A DNA stretch of 64,000 nt from Muribaculaceae bacterium (GTDB lineage Bacteria; Bacteroidota; Bacteroidia; Bacteroidales; Muribaculaceae): NCBI GenBank assembly GCA_022510425.1, contig JAFLTO010000002.1, positions 1-64,000 of the forward strand, read 5' to 3'. Under the pieces are notes generated by a model. The model saw only the letters and a list, made by a program, of their open reading frames with translations, was not told the origin of the DNA and searched no databases. Below, piece by piece: positions 25,586-36,561 of the stretch (its first letter is position 1; each line of letters begins with the position of its first letter). A program made the position numbers and the translations under genes.

Positions 25586-28204
25586 ATGAACACTCAATAC
25601 AATCCGGCAGACGTAGAGAACAAATGGTATGCCTATTGGATGGAGCATGGATTGTTTCATTCCGAACCAGATGATAGAGAACCTTTCTGCATAGTGATAC
25701 CTCCACCTAACGTGACCGGAGTGCTTCATATGGGCCATATGTTGAACAATACTATCCAGGATATTCTGGTGAGAAGAGCCAGAATGATGGGGAAGAATGC
25801 TTTATGGGTTCCTGGAACTGACCACGCAGCAATTTCCACTGAAGCCAAAGTTGTGGCAAAACTTGCGGAAGAAGGAATAAAGAAAAACGATTTAAGTAGG
25901 GAGCAATTCTTAGACCACGCCTGGGACTGGACCAAGAAATACGGTGGTATTATCCTGCAGCAACTTCGTAAACTCGGGGCCTCATGTGACTGGGAACGCA
26001 CTGCCTTTACAATGGACGAGATACGTTCGAAGAGCGTGATAAAAGTATTCTGTGAACTCTATAACCGTGGTCTCATATACAGAGGGGTAAGAATGGTTAA
26101 CTGGGATCCGAAGGCATTGACAGCCCTTTCTGATGAAGAGGTGATTTACAAGGAAGAAAACAGTAAACTCTTCTATCTTAAATATATGATAGAGGGTGAA
26201 CCTGGCAAGTATATCACCATAGCTACCACTCGACCTGAAACCATTCTAGGAGATACGGCTGTTTGTGTGAATCCAAATGATGAAAGATATCAGTGGCTTA
26301 AGGGTAAGAGAGTCATCGTGCCGCTTGTGGGCAGATCCGTACCGGTAATCATGGACGACTATGTAGAAATGGACTTCGGAACAGGATGTTTGAAAGTGAC
26401 ACCTGCTCATGATGTCAACGACTACATGTTGGGAGATAAATACGGACTTGAAAGCATCGACATATTCAACGATAACGGCACTATCTCCGAAAAGGGAGGC
26501 ATGTATGTAGGCATGGATCGTTTCGATGTAAGGAAGAAAATCTCAGAAGATCTCAAGGAGAAAGGTCTTCTGGAAAAGACAGAGGACTATGCCAACAAAG
26601 TGGGACATTCTGAGAGGACAGATGCAGTGATAGAGCCAAAACTTTCTATGCAATGGTTTGTGAAGATGGAAGATCTGGCAAAACCGGCCCTGACAGCTGT
26701 AGAAAACGGAGATATCAAATTTGTTCCTGACAAGTTCCGTAACACCTATCGCTACTGGATGTCGAACATAAAGGACTGGTGTATTTCCAGACAATTATGG
26801 TGGGGACATCAAATTCCGGCATATTATCTGCCTGACGGGGGTTATGTAGTGGCAGAATCGGAAGAGGAAGCATTGGTTAAAGCTATTGAAAAAACCGGAA
26901 AACCTGAACTCACTCTATCTGATTTGAGAAGAGATCCCGACTGCCTTGACACCTGGTTCTCCTCTTGGTTATGGCCATTGTCATTATTCAACGGAATACT
27001 TGAACCTGAAAACAAGGAATTCAAATACTATTATCCAACCACGGATTTGGTAACAGCTCCCGACATCATCTTCTTCTGGGTGGCGAGAATGATCATTGCA
27101 GGCTATGCATTTGCAGACCGGAAACCATTTTCGAATGTATATTTCACAGGCATAGTGAGAGACAAAATCGGAAGAAAAATGTCAAAATCCCTTGGTAACT
27201 CTCCGGATCCATTGGATTTGATAGACAGGTTCGGAGCCGATGGCGTGAGAATGGGATTAATGTTAGGCGCCCCTGCCGGCAATGACATTATGTATGATGA
27301 TTCACTATGTGAACAAGGAAGAAATTTCTGCAACAAGATATGGAACGCCTTCCGTCTTGTGAAAGGTTGGGAAGTAGATTCAGAAAAACCACAACCGGAG
27401 GCTTCAAAAGTTGCGATAGAATGGTTTGACGCTGTATTATCAAAATCACTTGAAGCCACAGCGGATTTAATGAGTAAATTCCGTATTTCCGAGGCTCTTA
27501 TGGAGGTTTATAAACTTTTCTGGGACGAGTTTTCAGCCTGGTATCTCGAAATCATCAAACCTGCATACGGGAGTCCCATAGATAAGACAACATATGACAC
27601 TACTCTTAACTTTTTCGACTCACTATTGAAAATGCTTCATCCGTTCATGCCGTTCATCACGGAAGAGTTATGGCAGAATCTTGAGGTGAGAAAAGAAGGA
27701 GAAAGCATCATGGTGACAAAAATGCCTGAGCCCAAAAAATTTGATGAAAAAGTCATCAATGAGTTTGACACTCTGAAGGAAACAATAGCCGGGATCAGAA
27801 CTATTAGAAAACAAAAGAATTTACCTCAGAAAGAGGCATTGGAACTTTTGGTGAAAGGGAACCATAACGGTGATCTTAATAGCGTTCTTGAGAAAATCGG
27901 TAACATTTCGTCGATAATTGAAAGCGAAGAAAAGCCGGCCGGTTCCGTTTCATTCCTTGTCGGTGCAACAGAATATAGTATTCCGGTAAAACAATCTATA
28001 AACCTTGACGAAGAGTTAAAGAAACTTCAAGGGGATCTGGAATATTATAACAAATTCCTTGACAGCGTAAGGAAGAAACTGAGCAATGATAAGTTTGTTG
28101 CCAACGCGCCTGAAAAAGTTGTGGCACTTGAAAGAAAGAAAGAAGCGGATGCCTTGGAAAAGATCAATACAATCAACGCATCTATTCAGGCTTTAAAGGG
28201 ATGA
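25586..28204 (+). CDS. valS: Valyl-tRNA synthetase
   Basis: Class I synthetase of 872 residues that charges tRNA-Val. HMGH (48-51) is the HIGH motif and KMSKS lies at about 531-535. The editing CP1 domain lies between them ([13 protein letters not shown]). The C-terminal coiled coil that clamps the tRNA is at about 805-870 ([20 protein letters not shown]). Length and order agree with the bacterial family. It starts 40 nt after rpoD and may be read through from it. Confidence 0.97.
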   Translation: MNTQYNPADVENKWYAYWMEHGLFHSEPDDREPFCIVIPPPNVTGVLHMGHMLNNTIQDILVRRARMMGKNALWVPGTDHAAISTEAKVVAKLAEEGIKKNDLSREQFLDHAWDWTKKYGGIILQQLRKLGASCDWERTAFTMDEIRSKSVIKVFCELYNRGLIYRGVRMVNWDPKALTALSDEEVIYKEENSKLFYLKYMIEGEPGKYITIATTRPETILGDTAVCVNPNDERYQWLKGKRVIVPLVGRSVPVIMDDYVEMDFGTGCLKVTPAHDVNDYMLGDKYGLESIDIFNDNGTISEKGGMYVGMDRFDVRKKISEDLKEKGLLEKTEDYANKVGHSERTDAVIEPKLSMQWFVKMEDLAKPALTAVENGDIKFVPDKFRNTYRYWMSNIKDWCISRQLWWGHQIPAYYLPDGGYVVAESEEEALVKAIEKTGKPELTLSDLRRDPDCLDTWFSSWLWPLSLFNGILEPENKEFKYYYPTTDLVTAPDIIFFWVARMIIAGYAFADRKPFSNVYFTGIVRDKIGRKMSKSLGNSPDPLDLIDRFGADGVRMGLMLGAPAGNDIMYDDSLCEQGRNFCNKIWNAFRLVKGWEVDSEKPQPEASKVAIEWFDAVLSKSLEATADLMSKFRISEALMEVYKLFWDEFSAWYLEIIKPAYGSPIDKTTYDTTLNFFDSLLKMLHPFMPFITEELWQNLEVRKEGESIMVTKMPEPKKFDEKVINEFDTLKETIAGIRTIRKQKNLPQKEALELLVKGNHNGDLNSVLEKIGNISSIIESEEKPAGSVSFLVGATEYSIPVKQSINLDEELKKLQGDLEYYNKFLDSVRKKLSNDKFVANAPEKVVALERKKEADALEKINTINASIQALKG

Positions 28205-28251
28205 AATTTGAGGAATAAGTAATATTTAAAGTTTAAAGTGTAAATAGAGAA

Positions 28252-28281
28252 GCCCGGATCCTCACGGACCCGGGTTCCTTA
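28252..28281. terminator. Terminator between valS and ald
   Basis: GCCCGGATCC pairs with GGACCCGGGT around TCAC with one mismatch, between convergent genes. It is probably used from both sides. Confidence 0.7.
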
Positions 28282-28310
28282 TTTTCATGATGTTGGTTAT
28301 ATAATCTGGT

Positions 28311-29417
28311 TCAGAGTGACAAAGGAGAATAAGGAAGATCCCAAGCCTCAGCCACTGCTTTATAGGTTACTTTACCATCAACCATGTTAACTCCTTCAGC
28401 AAGACCTTTATCCTGTTTGCAAGCCTCTATCCATCCGAGATTGGCTAATTTAACAGCATAAGGCATAGTAGCGTTAGTAAGTGCCAATGTAGAAGTAAAG
28501 GGCACCGCTCCGGGAATATTTGCAACAGCATAGTGCACTACACCGTCAACCACATATGTTGGTTCGGTATGAGTGGTGGGTTTGGAAGTGTCGAGGCTAC
28601 CACCTTGGTCAATAGCAACATCAACTACAACGCTACCCTTCTTCAACAATGGAAGCATATCTTTAGTGATGAGATGTGGAGCCTTAGCACCCGGAATAAG
28701 AACTGAACTGATTACGAGGTCGGTTGTTGGGAGCTCAGTCTCAATATTATGGCGGTTGCTGTAAAGCGTTTTTACATTCTTAGGCATAACGTCTGCACAA
28801 TGACGAAGAGCCGGGAGAGAAATATCACAAATGGTTACATCAGCTCCTAAACCTGCAGCCATAAGAGCCGCATTACGTCCTACAACGCCGGCTCCGAGAA
28901 CAAGGACTTTAGCCGGTTTTACACCCGGCACTCCACCGAGTAATATACCTTTGCCTCCTTGGGGTTTCTCAAGAAAACGAGCTCCTTCCTGTACAGACAT
29001 CCTTCCGGCAACCTCACTCATCGGAATAAGCAGTGGAAGACTATTGTCACGACCTTTCACAGTTTCATATGCAATACATACAGCACCTGCTTTTATCATT
29101 GCCTCAGTAAGAGCCAAATCACTTGCAAAATGGAAATAAGTGAAAAGCACTTGACCTTTTTTCACCAATTTATATTCCGGCTCGATAGGTTCCTTCACCT
29201 TTATAATCATTTCCCCTATGGCATAGACGTCTTCAATAGTGGGAAGAATTTTAGCACCGGCTTTTTCGTATTCCTCATCTGCAAAACCGCTGCCTTCACC
29301 GGCAGTGTGTTGAACATAGACCTCGTGACCGTTACGAACAAGCTCGCTTACACCAGCGGGAGTTGCACCTACACGATTTTCGTTGTTTTTAATTTCTTTT
29401 GGAATTCCAATTTTCAT
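28311..29417 (-). CDS. ald: Alanine dehydrogenase
   Basis: Protein of 368 residues, the standard length. The N-terminus MKIGIPKEIKNNENRVGATP carries the substrate-binding Arg and the family signature. The NAD-binding Rossmann motif is VLVLGAGVVGRNAA at about 171-184, with VDVAIDQGGSLDTSKPTTHT as the second signature. It converts alanine and NAD to pyruvate, ammonia and NADH, or the reverse. Cytoplasmic. It has its own promoter element 12 nt upstream of the start. Confidence 0.96.
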   Translation of the reverse strand: MKIGIPKEIKNNENRVGATPAGVSELVRNGHEVYVQHTAGEGSGFADEEYEKAGAKILPTIEDVYAIGEMIIKVKEPIEPEYKLVKKGQVLFTYFHFASDLALTEAMIKAGAVCIAYETVKGRDNSLPLLIPMSEVAGRMSVQEGARFLEKPQGGKGILLGGVPGVKPAKVLVLGAGVVGRNAALMAAGLGADVTICDISLPALRHCADVMPKNVKTLYSNRHNIETELPTTDLVISSVLIPGAKAPHLITKDMLPLLKKGSVVVDVAIDQGGSLDTSKPTTHTEPTYVVDGVVHYAVANIPGAVPFTSTLALTNATMPYAVKLANLGWIEACKQDKGLAEGVNMVDGKVTYKAVAEAWDLPYSPLSL

Positions 29418-29428
29418 GGGTTACTTTA

Positions 29429-29436
29429 CAAATTTA
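29429..29436 (-). promoter_or_regulatory. -7 element of ald
   Basis: Minus-strand TAAATTTG ends 12 nt before the ald start, giving a very short leader. Confidence 0.6.
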
Positions 29437-29530
29437 AGGTTGTTTTTTATGTATTGCTAAATTACCAATTTATATTATAACTTAAAAATATTTAGAAAGA
29501 AAAAACAAGAGATAGAAAAAGGATTTTTTA

Positions 29531-30760
29531 TCAATGGAAGAAAAAATAGCTCACTACCACTGCAGCCACCGCTCCCACTATATCGGCAAATACAGCATAT
29601 CCTGCAGCATATCGGGTCTTATATACACCTACGCTACCGAAATAGACGGCAAGAATATAGAAAGTGGTATCTGTAGAACCCCTGACAGCAGCGGCCACTT
29701 TGCTTACGAATGCGTCTGCACCGTTAGCTTTCATGACGTCGAGCATCATAGCACATGATCCGCTTCCGCTCAAAGGTTTCATAAGCATAGTTGGCAATGC
29801 ACCCACCCAGTCAGCGTCGAGCCCCACAAAAGTGATACCCTTCTCCACGCAATCTGTGAAAGCATCCAAGGCGCCGGAAGCTCTGAACATACCAATTGCA
29901 ACAAGAATAGCCACTAAATAAGGAATTATGGTTACAGCAGTCTTGAATCCTTCTTTGGCACCTTCGATAAAAGAGTCGTAAACATTTATTCTTTTGCTAA
30001 TTCCTGCAATCAGAAAAGCAATAATAATCGAAAATAGAATGGCATTAGCTGCAAAAGTGGAATAAAGTTCAACTTTATTGGCGGGTAATTGGGAAAAGAA
30101 CCAAACAATTATTGCCACCAAGGCTGCAATCCCGCCGAGCCAACTCCATATGACAGCATCCATTCGAATTCTTTGTTTAATGCAAAGTGCTATCAACCCA
30201 GCGAGAGTAGCGATGGAAGTGGCTATTAGAATTGGTAAAAAAACATCAGTAGGATTAGCCGCTCCTCCTTGAGCCCGATACATCATCACACTGATTGGGA
30301 TAAGACAAAGGCCGGATGAATTAAGCACCAGAAACATTATCATGGCATCTGTTGCTCTCTCCTTCTCTTTATTGAGCGATTGCATTTCTTGCATCGCACG
30401 TAGCCCCATCGGAGTGGCGGCATTATCGAGTCCCAACATATTGGCCGAAATATTCATAAAAATAGCCCCCATGGCGGGATGATCTTTCGGAATACCTGGG
30501 AATAGACGTGAGAAAAATGGGTTTATAAGTCGTGAGAAGAAATCAATTACCCCTCCCCTTTCACCAATTTTCATTATCCCAAGCCAAAGTGTGAGGACTC
30601 CGGTAAGCCCAAGAGATATTTCAAAAGCAAAAGCAGCCTGAGAAAATGAACTATTGATGATTTCCGACCATATGGAAAGGTTACCTTGGAATATGGTCTG
30701 TCCCACAGCCATGAGAAACGCCACGGCCAGGAGACCGATCCATATCCAGTTGAGCACCAT
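29531..30760 (-). CDS. Nucleoside-recognition (Gate) domain membrane protein, SpmA-SpmB fusion type
   Basis: Integral membrane protein of 409 residues with about ten hydrophobic segments and two Gate/nucleoside-recognition domains. The first contains LINPFFSRLFPGIPKDHPAM, and NMLGLDNAATPMGLRAMQEM is the SpmA signature. The second contains SFIEGAKEGFKTAVTIIPYL and MKPLSGSGSCAMMLDVMKAN, the SpmB signature. In spore formers the two halves are separate proteins of spore core dehydration; in non-sporulating Bacteroidota the fused form has no established role, possibly a transporter. It follows trpS by 21 nt on the same strand. Confidence 0.85.
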   Translation of the reverse strand: MVLNWIWIGLLAVAFLMAVGQTIFQGNLSIWSEIINSSFSQAAFAFEISLGLTGVLTLWLGIMKIGERGGVIDFFSRLINPFFSRLFPGIPKDHPAMGAIFMNISANMLGLDNAATPMGLRAMQEMQSLNKEKERATDAMIMFLVLNSSGLCLIPISVMMYRAQGGAANPTDVFLPILIATSIATLAGLIALCIKQRIRMDAVIWSWLGGIAALVAIIVWFFSQLPANKVELYSTFAANAILFSIIIAFLIAGISKRINVYDSFIEGAKEGFKTAVTIIPYLVAILVAIGMFRASGALDAFTDCVEKGITFVGLDADWVGALPTMLMKPLSGSGSCAMMLDVMKANGADAFVSKVAAAVRGSTDTTFYILAVYFGSVGVYKTRYAAGYAVFADIVGAVAAVVVSYFFFH

Positions 30761-30781
30761 AATTCAGGGATAAGGATAAGG

Positions 30782-31870
30782 TTAGATGCTTCGTATACCC
30801 ATTATCTCACGCACTTCTCGAAGTGTCTTAGAGGCAGTTTCACGGGCTCTTTCAGCACCTTGTTTCACAATCTTATTCAGATATTCATCATTACCTTTGA
30901 TGTCAAGGATTCTTTCACGGATAGGAAGAGTGACTTTCAGGATATCATCAGCCAATTGTTTTTTAAGATCGCCGTAGCGAATTGAACAATCTGCATATGC
31001 ATTTCTGTAGTGTTTCACTACCTCCGGCTCCGAAACCAATTCCATCAAAGTGAAAAGATTCTCAACAGGCTGGCTAACCGGAGAATTTGGACTTTTTGGT
31101 CCCTCATCAGTGACCGCCCTCATTACCTTTTTCCTGAGAGTTTTTTCATCATCTATAAGATAGATGCAATTACCTTCACTCTTACCCATTTTTCCGCTTC
31201 CATCAAGGCCCGGAACCTTTAAAGCCGCTGTACCGAAATTAAAATTAACGGGTTCTCCAAAGTAGTCTTTTTTATAAAAGGAATTGAATCTGCGCGCGAA
31301 ACGTCTTGTAAGTTCCAAATGTTGTTCCTGGTCTTTCCCAACTGGCACATAGTCGGCATGGTGTATAAGAATATCCACTGCCATAAGGGTTGGATAAGTC
31401 AATAAACCGGCATTGACACGCTGGTTGCTTTGATTCCCAATAATTTCCTTTTCAATTTCATCACTATCAGAAATAATTCCCAGAGCTTTGCGAGCTTTTT
31501 CCTTGAAGGAAGCAGTGCGCATAAGTTCACCAATCCCCACATGCATGTTCAAGAGAAGATACATTTCCGAAATTTCCGGAACATCGCTCTGCACATATAT
31601 AATATTTTTTTCGGGATCGAGCCCTGCGGCTATATATTCAGCAAGTATATCCTTAACACTTGCATGGAGTTGAGAAGGATCGGGATTAGTGGTCAAAGCA
31701 TGAAGGTCGGCAATGAAATACCGGCAATCGTAATCATCCTGCAACTTCACGAATTTATTCAAGGCCCCGAAATAATTACCCAGATGCAGATTACCTGTGC
31801 TTCTTATACCACTGACAACTACTTTTTTCTTCTCGTCTTTATCTATTTTATTCTGTTTTAAATTTTCCAT
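30782..31870 (-). CDS. trpS: Tryptophanyl-tRNA synthetase
   Basis: Class I synthetase of 362 residues that charges tRNA-Trp. HLGN (29-32, in STGNLHLGNYFGAL) is the HIGH motif and KMGKS (227-231) the KMSKS motif. YVPVGKDQEQHLELTRRFA is the usual bridging block. The first 15 residues are charged and lie outside the fold. A promoter element lies 20 nt upstream, and the downstream Gate-domain gene probably shares the transcript. Confidence 0.96.
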   Translation of the reverse strand: MENLKQNKIDKDEKKKVVVSGIRSTGNLHLGNYFGALNKFVKLQDDYDCRYFIADLHALTTNPDPSQLHASVKDILAEYIAAGLDPEKNIIYVQSDVPEISEMYLLLNMHVGIGELMRTASFKEKARKALGIISDSDEIEKEIIGNQSNQRVNAGLLTYPTLMAVDILIHHADYVPVGKDQEQHLELTRRFARRFNSFYKKDYFGEPVNFNFGTAALKVPGLDGSGKMGKSEGNCIYLIDDEKTLRKKVMRAVTDEGPKSPNSPVSQPVENLFTLMELVSEPEVVKHYRNAYADCSIRYGDLKKQLADDILKVTLPIRERILDIKGNDEYLNKIVKQGAERARETASKTLREVREIMGIRSI

Positions 31871-31890
31871 CTTAAACTTTTTTTCTTCTG

Positions 31891-31898
31891 CAAATATA
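31891..31898 (-). promoter_or_regulatory. -7 element of trpS
   Basis: Minus-strand TATATTTG matches the consensus, 20 nt before the trpS start. Confidence 0.6.
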
Positions 31899-31974
31899 AA
31901 TAATTTAAACCGATATTAAGACAAAGTGTTATTAATATAGGTAGAATTAAATAATAACTATAAAAACAAAGATT

Positions 31975-32526
31975 ATGGCAATAGTATTTGAAAAATTGAA
32001 AATGGAGGATTACCCCAATTTTCTAAGCCTTTATAACTCCACTTTCCCTCATGATCAAAAAAGAATATATGAGGATGAAAAGCATCTTGACAACTATATC
32101 AAAATGAAGGGAGGCAAATTCAACGCTTTTTCAGCAGTTGACGGAGACTTATATTTGGGATTTCTTTCTTATTGGACCTTTGAGGGTTATACTTATATAG
32201 AACATTTCGCTGTGGCACCGGAACAAAGGGGTAAGAACCTTGGCAGAATGATGTTGGAACATCTCTTCAAAGAAGTGAGTCCGAATGTTTTGTTGGAGAC
32301 AGAACCCGGTGACACCCCTGAAGCTCTAAAACGAATTGAATTTTATGAGAAGAACGGGTTCAAAGTTCGAAAGGAAATAAATTATACTCAGCCATCTTAC
32401 GGGGGTAAAGGCCAACAGGCAGTTCCAATGTTACTGATGACCCATGGAGATGTTGATCTTCATAACATTGACTCCATAAAAGACATGCTTCAGGAAGTTT
32501 ACAATGTCAATAACGCATCAAACTGA
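31975..32526 (+). CDS. GNAT-family N-acetyltransferase
   Basis: Protein of 183 residues with the GNAT core. Beta4 and motif A, the acetyl-CoA pyrophosphate loop, are at FAVAPEQRGKNLGRMMLEHL (about 75-94), and FYEKNGFKV is the closing motif B. The acceptor is unknown. It is a stand-alone gene divergent from trpS and closed by a terminator shared with yitT. Confidence 0.85.
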   Translation: MAIVFEKLKMEDYPNFLSLYNSTFPHDQKRIYEDEKHLDNYIKMKGGKFNAFSAVDGDLYLGFLSYWTFEGYTYIEHFAVAPEQRGKNLGRMMLEHLFKEVSPNVLLETEPGDTPEALKRIEFYEKNGFKVRKEINYTQPSYGGKGQQAVPMLLMTHGDVDLHNIDSIKDMLQEVYNVNNASN

Positions 32527-32542
32527 AAGATTGCTAAAAATG

Positions 32543-32575
32543 AGAACCCGTATATGATATGCGGGTTCTTTTTTA
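32543..32575. terminator. Terminator between GNAT gene and yitT
   Basis: AGAACCCG (32543-32550) pairs with CGGGTTCT (32562-32569), followed by six T residues. It is strong on the plus strand, and the A-rich left flank allows use on the minus strand too. Confidence 0.85.
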
Positions 32576-33499
32576 TTATTTTTTCATCTTCACTCTCATA
32601 GTGTCGAAACCTTTACCATACACCCCATTTACATTGGCTTGAGTGATGAAGGCGTTGTCATCTATACTTTTAACGATACGAAATATTGTGACGCTTTCAA
32701 TTTTTCTGCACCAAACCATAAGTACTTTCACCGGATGTTTGGTGTACCATCCCTCTCCATCAATAACAGTGACACCTCTGTGCGCTTCAGTATTTATTTG
32801 AGTTGCTATTTCCTCCCATTTAGAGGAAAATATAATAAACTGAGTGGCCTGACGGTTGGTATTTATCACCATATCTGTCATATATGCAACAATAAAAGTA
32901 ATAACCCAACCATATACAATCAAAGGCACCCGAGCCTCAATTCTCTGTTGCAGGTCTCCATCGAATGGTAAGAAAATCGAAAGAGACACTATGGTCATAT
33001 CAGTAAAAATCATGGTACGCCCGATACTGACGTTGCTAACTTTAGAAACCATGGCAGCAACGATATCTGTCCCCCCCGAGGAACCGTTATGTACAAAACA
33101 AAGACCGATACCAATACCACAAAGAATTGCTCCCAATATAGCACTCATAGACACATCAGGAATAAGAGGATGACTTAAATGCATAAAAATAGCCTCGAAA
33201 ATACCGATAGAGAGCGAAATAACTGTAGCCCCAAATATGGTTCTTAACACAAAGGTCTTTCCAACTATTTTAAAAGCAAAAGCCAAAAGAATTAGGTTGC
33301 AGACATATTGTGTTACCGCAACAGGTATTTTTCCGTTTGTGGCAAAATACACAAGAGTACCTACACCGGAAAGTCCACCAATTACGATTTCATGAGGCAG
33401 AATGAATGCCGTGAAACCGAAACCATAAAGCAGTAGACCTAATATGATGAAAAGATAATCTTTTAAGTTGGTAAAAAGGTTAGCTCTATTGAAATTCAT
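32576..33499 (-). CDS. YitT-family membrane protein
   Basis: Protein of 307 residues with five or six membrane helices (DUF161, residues 10-200; GGLSGVGTLVYFAT and NGSSGGTDIVAAMVSKVSN are family motifs) and a C-terminal soluble DUF2179 domain (GVTVIDGEGWYTKHPVKVLM). The function is unestablished. I start at ATG 33499 (MNFNRANL): the promoter element at 33524-33531 places the transcript start downstream of the earlier in-frame ATG at 33526. Confidence 0.85.
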   Translation of the reverse strand: MNFNRANLFTNLKDYLFIILGLLLYGFGFTAFILPHEIVIGGLSGVGTLVYFATNGKIPVAVTQYVCNLILLAFAFKIVGKTFVLRTIFGATVISLSIGIFEAIFMHLSHPLIPDVSMSAILGAILCGIGIGLCFVHNGSSGGTDIVAAMVSKVSNVSIGRTMIFTDMTIVSLSIFLPFDGDLQQRIEARVPLIVYGWVITFIVAYMTDMVINTNRQATQFIIFSSKWEEIATQINTEAHRGVTVIDGEGWYTKHPVKVLMVWCRKIESVTIFRIVKSIDDNAFITQANVNGVYGKGFDTMRVKMKK

Positions 33500-33523
33500 T
33501 TCTATAAACCAAAAAAATACGGG

Positions 33524-33531
33524 CAAAATTA
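33524..33531 (-). promoter_or_regulatory. -7 element of the yitT-type gene
   Basis: Minus-strand TAATTTTG, 25 nt before the start, back to back with the pepT promoter. Confidence 0.6.
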
Positions 33532-33544
33532 CATAATTTTTTAT

Positions 33545-33552
33545 TAATTTTG
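33545..33552 (+). promoter_or_regulatory. -7 element of pepT
   Basis: TAATTTTG, 44 nt before the pepT start. It is separated by 13 nt from the divergent yitT element, so the two polymerases may compete. Confidence 0.55.
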
Positions 33553-33595
33553 TAGGAACTCGTTTTTATGCTGACAATGAATAAACTATAATATC

Positions 33596-34822
33596 ATGGA
33601 TTCAAAATTAATCGACCGCTTCCTGAAATATGTATCCTACGATACCCAAAGTGATGAAGAGACCAACATGACTCCTTCAACCCCGGGTCAGATGGTCTTT
33701 GCCAGATATCTGAAGGAAGAGTTAGAGAAATTAGGATTGGAAGAAATAAGCCTTGATGACTATGGATATCTCATGGCCACATTACCTTCCAACACCGATA
33801 AGGTGTTGCCTACTGTTGGTTTCATCGCCCACATGGATACTTCGCCGGATATGAGCGGCAAAAATGTGAGGCCAAGGATTGTTAAAGATTACGACGGTAA
33901 GGTGATAGTTCTAAATGAAAAAGAAAATATAGAATTGAATCCTGAAGAGTTTCCGGAACTTTTGAATTACATCGGGGAAGATCTAATAGTGACCGACGGT
34001 ACTACCCTTCTTGGGGCAGATGATAAGGCCGGAATAGCAGAGATAGTAACTGCTATGGAGTATCTGATGGCTCATCCGGAAATAAAACATGGAAAGATAA
34101 GAATTGCCTTTAACCCGGATGAAGAAATAGGCATGGGTGCCCACAAATTTGACGTGAAACTTTTTGGAGCAGATTTCGCTTACACTATGGACGGAGGAGC
34201 TGTGGGAGAACTTGAATTCGAAAATTTCAACGCTGCATCAGCTAAAGTTACCATCAAAGGACGCAATGTACACCCGGGATCAGCCAAACATAAAATGATT
34301 AATTCTATGCGAGTGGCCACCCAATTTATTGTAATGTTACCGAGATGGGAAACTCCCGAGCATACAGAAGGTTATGAAGGATTCTATCATCTTGTAGGTA
34401 TACAAGGCACAGTTGAAGAGACGGTGTTAAGTTATATAATACGAGATCATGACCGTGCAAGATTTGAAAGTCGCAAAAGAGAGATAGAGCATCTGGTGAA
34501 CAAAACAAACACGGAGTATCCCGGATGTGCCTCGGTTGAAATTAAAGACCAATATTATAATATGAGGGAAAAGATCGAACCGGTGATGCATGTGATTGAA
34601 ACGGCAGAAAGAGCAATGCGTGAGGCCGGTGTAGAACCCAAGGTACAACCGATTCGCGGAGGAACAGATGGTGCACAACTCTCTTTCAAGGGTTTACCAT
34701 GTCCAAATATTTTTGCAGGCGGTGAAAATTTCCACGGAAGATATGAGTATGTACCTATCTCATCGATGGAAAAAGCCAAAGATGTGATTGTAAACATTTG
34801 CAAGGATATAGCCGGCAAGTGA
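33596..34822 (+). CDS. pepT: Peptidase T (tripeptide aminopeptidase)
   Basis: M20B metallopeptidase of 408 residues. The zinc ligands are in [10 protein letters not shown] (about 78-87), [14 protein letters not shown] (about 140-153) and [14 protein letters not shown] (about 175-188), the last also giving the catalytic Glu. [20 protein letters not shown] carries a late substrate-binding and zinc region. It releases the N-terminal residue from tripeptides in the cytoplasm. The stop overlaps the GTG start of miaA. Confidence 0.95.
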   Translation: MDSKLIDRFLKYVSYDTQSDEETNMTPSTPGQMVFARYLKEELEKLGLEEISLDDYGYLMATLPSNTDKVLPTVGFIAHMDTSPDMSGKNVRPRIVKDYDGKVIVLNEKENIELNPEEFPELLNYIGEDLIVTDGTTLLGADDKAGIAEIVTAMEYLMAHPEIKHGKIRIAFNPDEEIGMGAHKFDVKLFGADFAYTMDGGAVGELEFENFNAASAKVTIKGRNVHPGSAKHKMINSMRVATQFIVMLPRWETPEHTEGYEGFYHLVGIQGTVEETVLSYIIRDHDRARFESRKREIEHLVNKTNTEYPGCASVEIKDQYYNMREKIEPVMHVIETAERAMREAGVEPKVQPIRGGTDGAQLSFKGLPCPNIFAGGENFHGRYEYVPISSMEKAKDVIVNICKDIAGK

Positions 34823-35745
34823 ACAAACCGACACTTATAGTTATTACAGGGCCGACAGCTTCCGGGAAGTCGGCTCTTGCTGTTTCTTTAGCCCATAAGT
34901 TGAATACAGAAATTATAAGTGCAGATAGCCGCCAAATTTACAAAGGCATACCTATAGTAACGGCTGTACCTTCTTTAGAGGAACGAGAGGAGGTGGAGCA
35001 TCACTTAATAGAAATACTACCTCTGGATGCTTATTATTCAGCTGCCAAATTTCAGGAAGACACACACAAGATATTAGAGAATATTTTTAAAAATCACGCC
35101 ACAGCAATAGTATGCGGCGGATCGATGTTATATTTGGATGCGTTATTGAACGGAATAGATGAATTGCCTACTGTGCCTGAAGAAATTAGAATATCTTTGA
35201 TGAAAGAATGGCAAGAGAAAGGGGATGATTGGCTTGTTGAAAGACTAAGAGAAACCGATATTGACTACTATCGAAGAGTGGATTTAAAGAATTTAAAAAG
35301 AGTTTTCCATGCAGTGGAAATTTCACAAACCGCTGGCAGACCCTACTCAGAACTTCTGACAAAGCAAGCTCAGTCAGCAGACTATGCCAAACTACCATAT
35401 GATGTGGTCAAAGTTTGCCTTACGGGAGAAAGAGAATTACTTTTCGAGAGGATAAACAAAAGAGTTATAAAAATGATGGAAGCGGGTCTGGAGGAGGAAG
35501 CCAGGCGCGTTTACCATCTGCGTCATTTGAATTCACTTAACACTGTCGGTCTAAAGGAGATGTTTTCATGGTTTGACGGGAAACTGACAAAAGATGAAGC
35601 TGTTTCACGCATACAGAAAAACACTCGCGTCTATGCCAAAAAACAATTGACTTGGCATAGACGCGATTCAAAGTTAATATATCTCGATATTAAAGACGGT
35701 GTTTCCTCAAACGCGGAAAAGATTATGAGACTATTAAGTTCTTAA
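34819..35745 (+). CDS. miaA: tRNA dimethylallyltransferase
   Basis: Protein of 308 residues. The P-loop is [11 protein letters not shown], followed by [13 protein letters not shown] and [18 protein letters not shown] motifs (here [15 protein letters not shown]), and [20 protein letters not shown] near the C-terminus. It adds dimethylallyl to A37 of tRNAs reading codons that start with U. I start at GTG 34819, which overlaps the pepT stop by 4 nt (GTGA) and puts the P-loop at the usual distance. The TTG at 34798 is in frame but would add seven unrelated residues. The stop overlaps the convergent gene by 4 nt. Confidence 0.93.
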   Translation: MNKPTLIVITGPTASGKSALAVSLAHKLNTEIISADSRQIYKGIPIVTAVPSLEEREEVEHHLIEILPLDAYYSAAKFQEDTHKILENIFKNHATAIVCGGSMLYLDALLNGIDELPTVPEEIRISLMKEWQEKGDDWLVERLRETDIDYYRRVDLKNLKRVFHAVEISQTAGRPYSELLTKQAQSADYAKLPYDVVKVCLTGERELLFERINKRVIKMMEAGLEEEARRVYHLRHLNSLNTVGLKEMFSWFDGKLTKDEAVSRIQKNTRVYAKKQLTWHRRDSKLIYLDIKDGVSSNAEKIMRLLSS

Positions 35746-36440
35746 AAATCATATCCCAACGTGAAGACCCAACTTTTATTTTTTCCTCCTTCGGGTTGTT
35801 TCCAAGTGTGACGGAACCCGGCTAAATAATGCATTCCTATATAGTAATGTTGGAAAAACTGGAGACCTGTGCCTACCTTGGCTCCTGCATCCAAAGTTTC
35901 ATGTTTTGCGGTGTATTGAGAATATCCTGTGTTTTGCGGTAAGCGGTATAAAACTATTATATTATTATCGCCGGTTTGTCTTCCTGCCCATTGGAAATAA
36001 GGGCCCAATTCGACTGACCACTTAATATTTTCAGCCAGGTTAAACTTTACAATGGCCATAACCGGGATAGTGACATAATATCCGCGGATATGACCCATCT
36101 GGTAATGTGTGTCTTCTTTAGTGGCATAGTTCAAATAATTGGTCAAATAAGCGTAATCCCCGCTACGGGATTCAATGAAAAGACCGGGCTGAAGAGAAAG
36201 ATACTCTCTAAAATTTAGATTAACCAATCCACCCACATTCACACCGGTGCCCCAGCTATTGTGGTTCCACAAAGTGAAATAACCGTCAGGGAAAGTTTTA
36301 TTTGAAGTGTTGAAACCTAATCGTGCGCTGAAAGAACAGAAAGTAGATGCTTCCGAAGTATCAAAGAATTCTTGAGCCCTCATCATTGCGGGACATAAAA
36401 ATGCGAAAATAACGGAAAAAGCAAATATAATTTTTTTCAT
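35742..36440 (-). CDS. Outer-membrane beta-barrel protein (PorT-like family)
   Basis: Protein of 232 residues with a signal peptide (to AMMRAQ). Alternating aromatic strands are visible (SFSARLGFNTSN, LSLQPGLFIESR, YYVTIPVMAIVKFNLAEN, KWSVELGPYFQW, YYIGMHYLAGFR) and it ends VFTLGYDF with terminal Phe. This matches an 8-stranded OMP_b-brl_2-type barrel. Function unknown. It is convergent with miaA with a 4-nt overlap and has its own promoter element at 36459. Confidence 0.8.
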   Translation of the reverse strand: MKKIIFAFSVIFAFLCPAMMRAQEFFDTSEASTFCSFSARLGFNTSNKTFPDGYFTLWNHNSWGTGVNVGGLVNLNFREYLSLQPGLFIESRSGDYAYLTNYLNYATKEDTHYQMGHIRGYYVTIPVMAIVKFNLAENIKWSVELGPYFQWAGRQTGDNNIIVLYRLPQNTGYSQYTAKHETLDAGAKVGTGLQFFQHYYIGMHYLAGFRHTWKQPEGGKNKSWVFTLGYDF

Positions 36441-36458
36441 ATCTTAGCGATTAAAAGA

Positions 36459-36466
36459 CAAATTTA
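36459..36466 (-). promoter_or_regulatory. -7 element of the barrel gene
   Basis: Minus-strand TAAATTTG, 19 nt before the start. It implies that the structured sequence further upstream is a separate transcript. Confidence 0.55.
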
Positions 36467-36524
36467 ATAAAAATATATGTAAGATTAACGGATTAATGGA
36501 CTTAAAGCTAAATATTGATAGAAT

Positions 36525-36561
36525 AAAAAAAGCGGAAAAATGTTTCTCAACATTCGGCCGC
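36525..36561 (-). terminator. Terminator of the candidate small RNA
   Basis: Eleven pairs with an internal 2x2 mismatch, GAGA loop, then TTTTTTTATTC on the minus strand. Confidence 0.7.

Noticed and set aside
34798..34818. TTG start for miaA
   Set aside because: The GTG at 34819 overlaps the pepT stop by 4 nt and gives the normal N-terminus.
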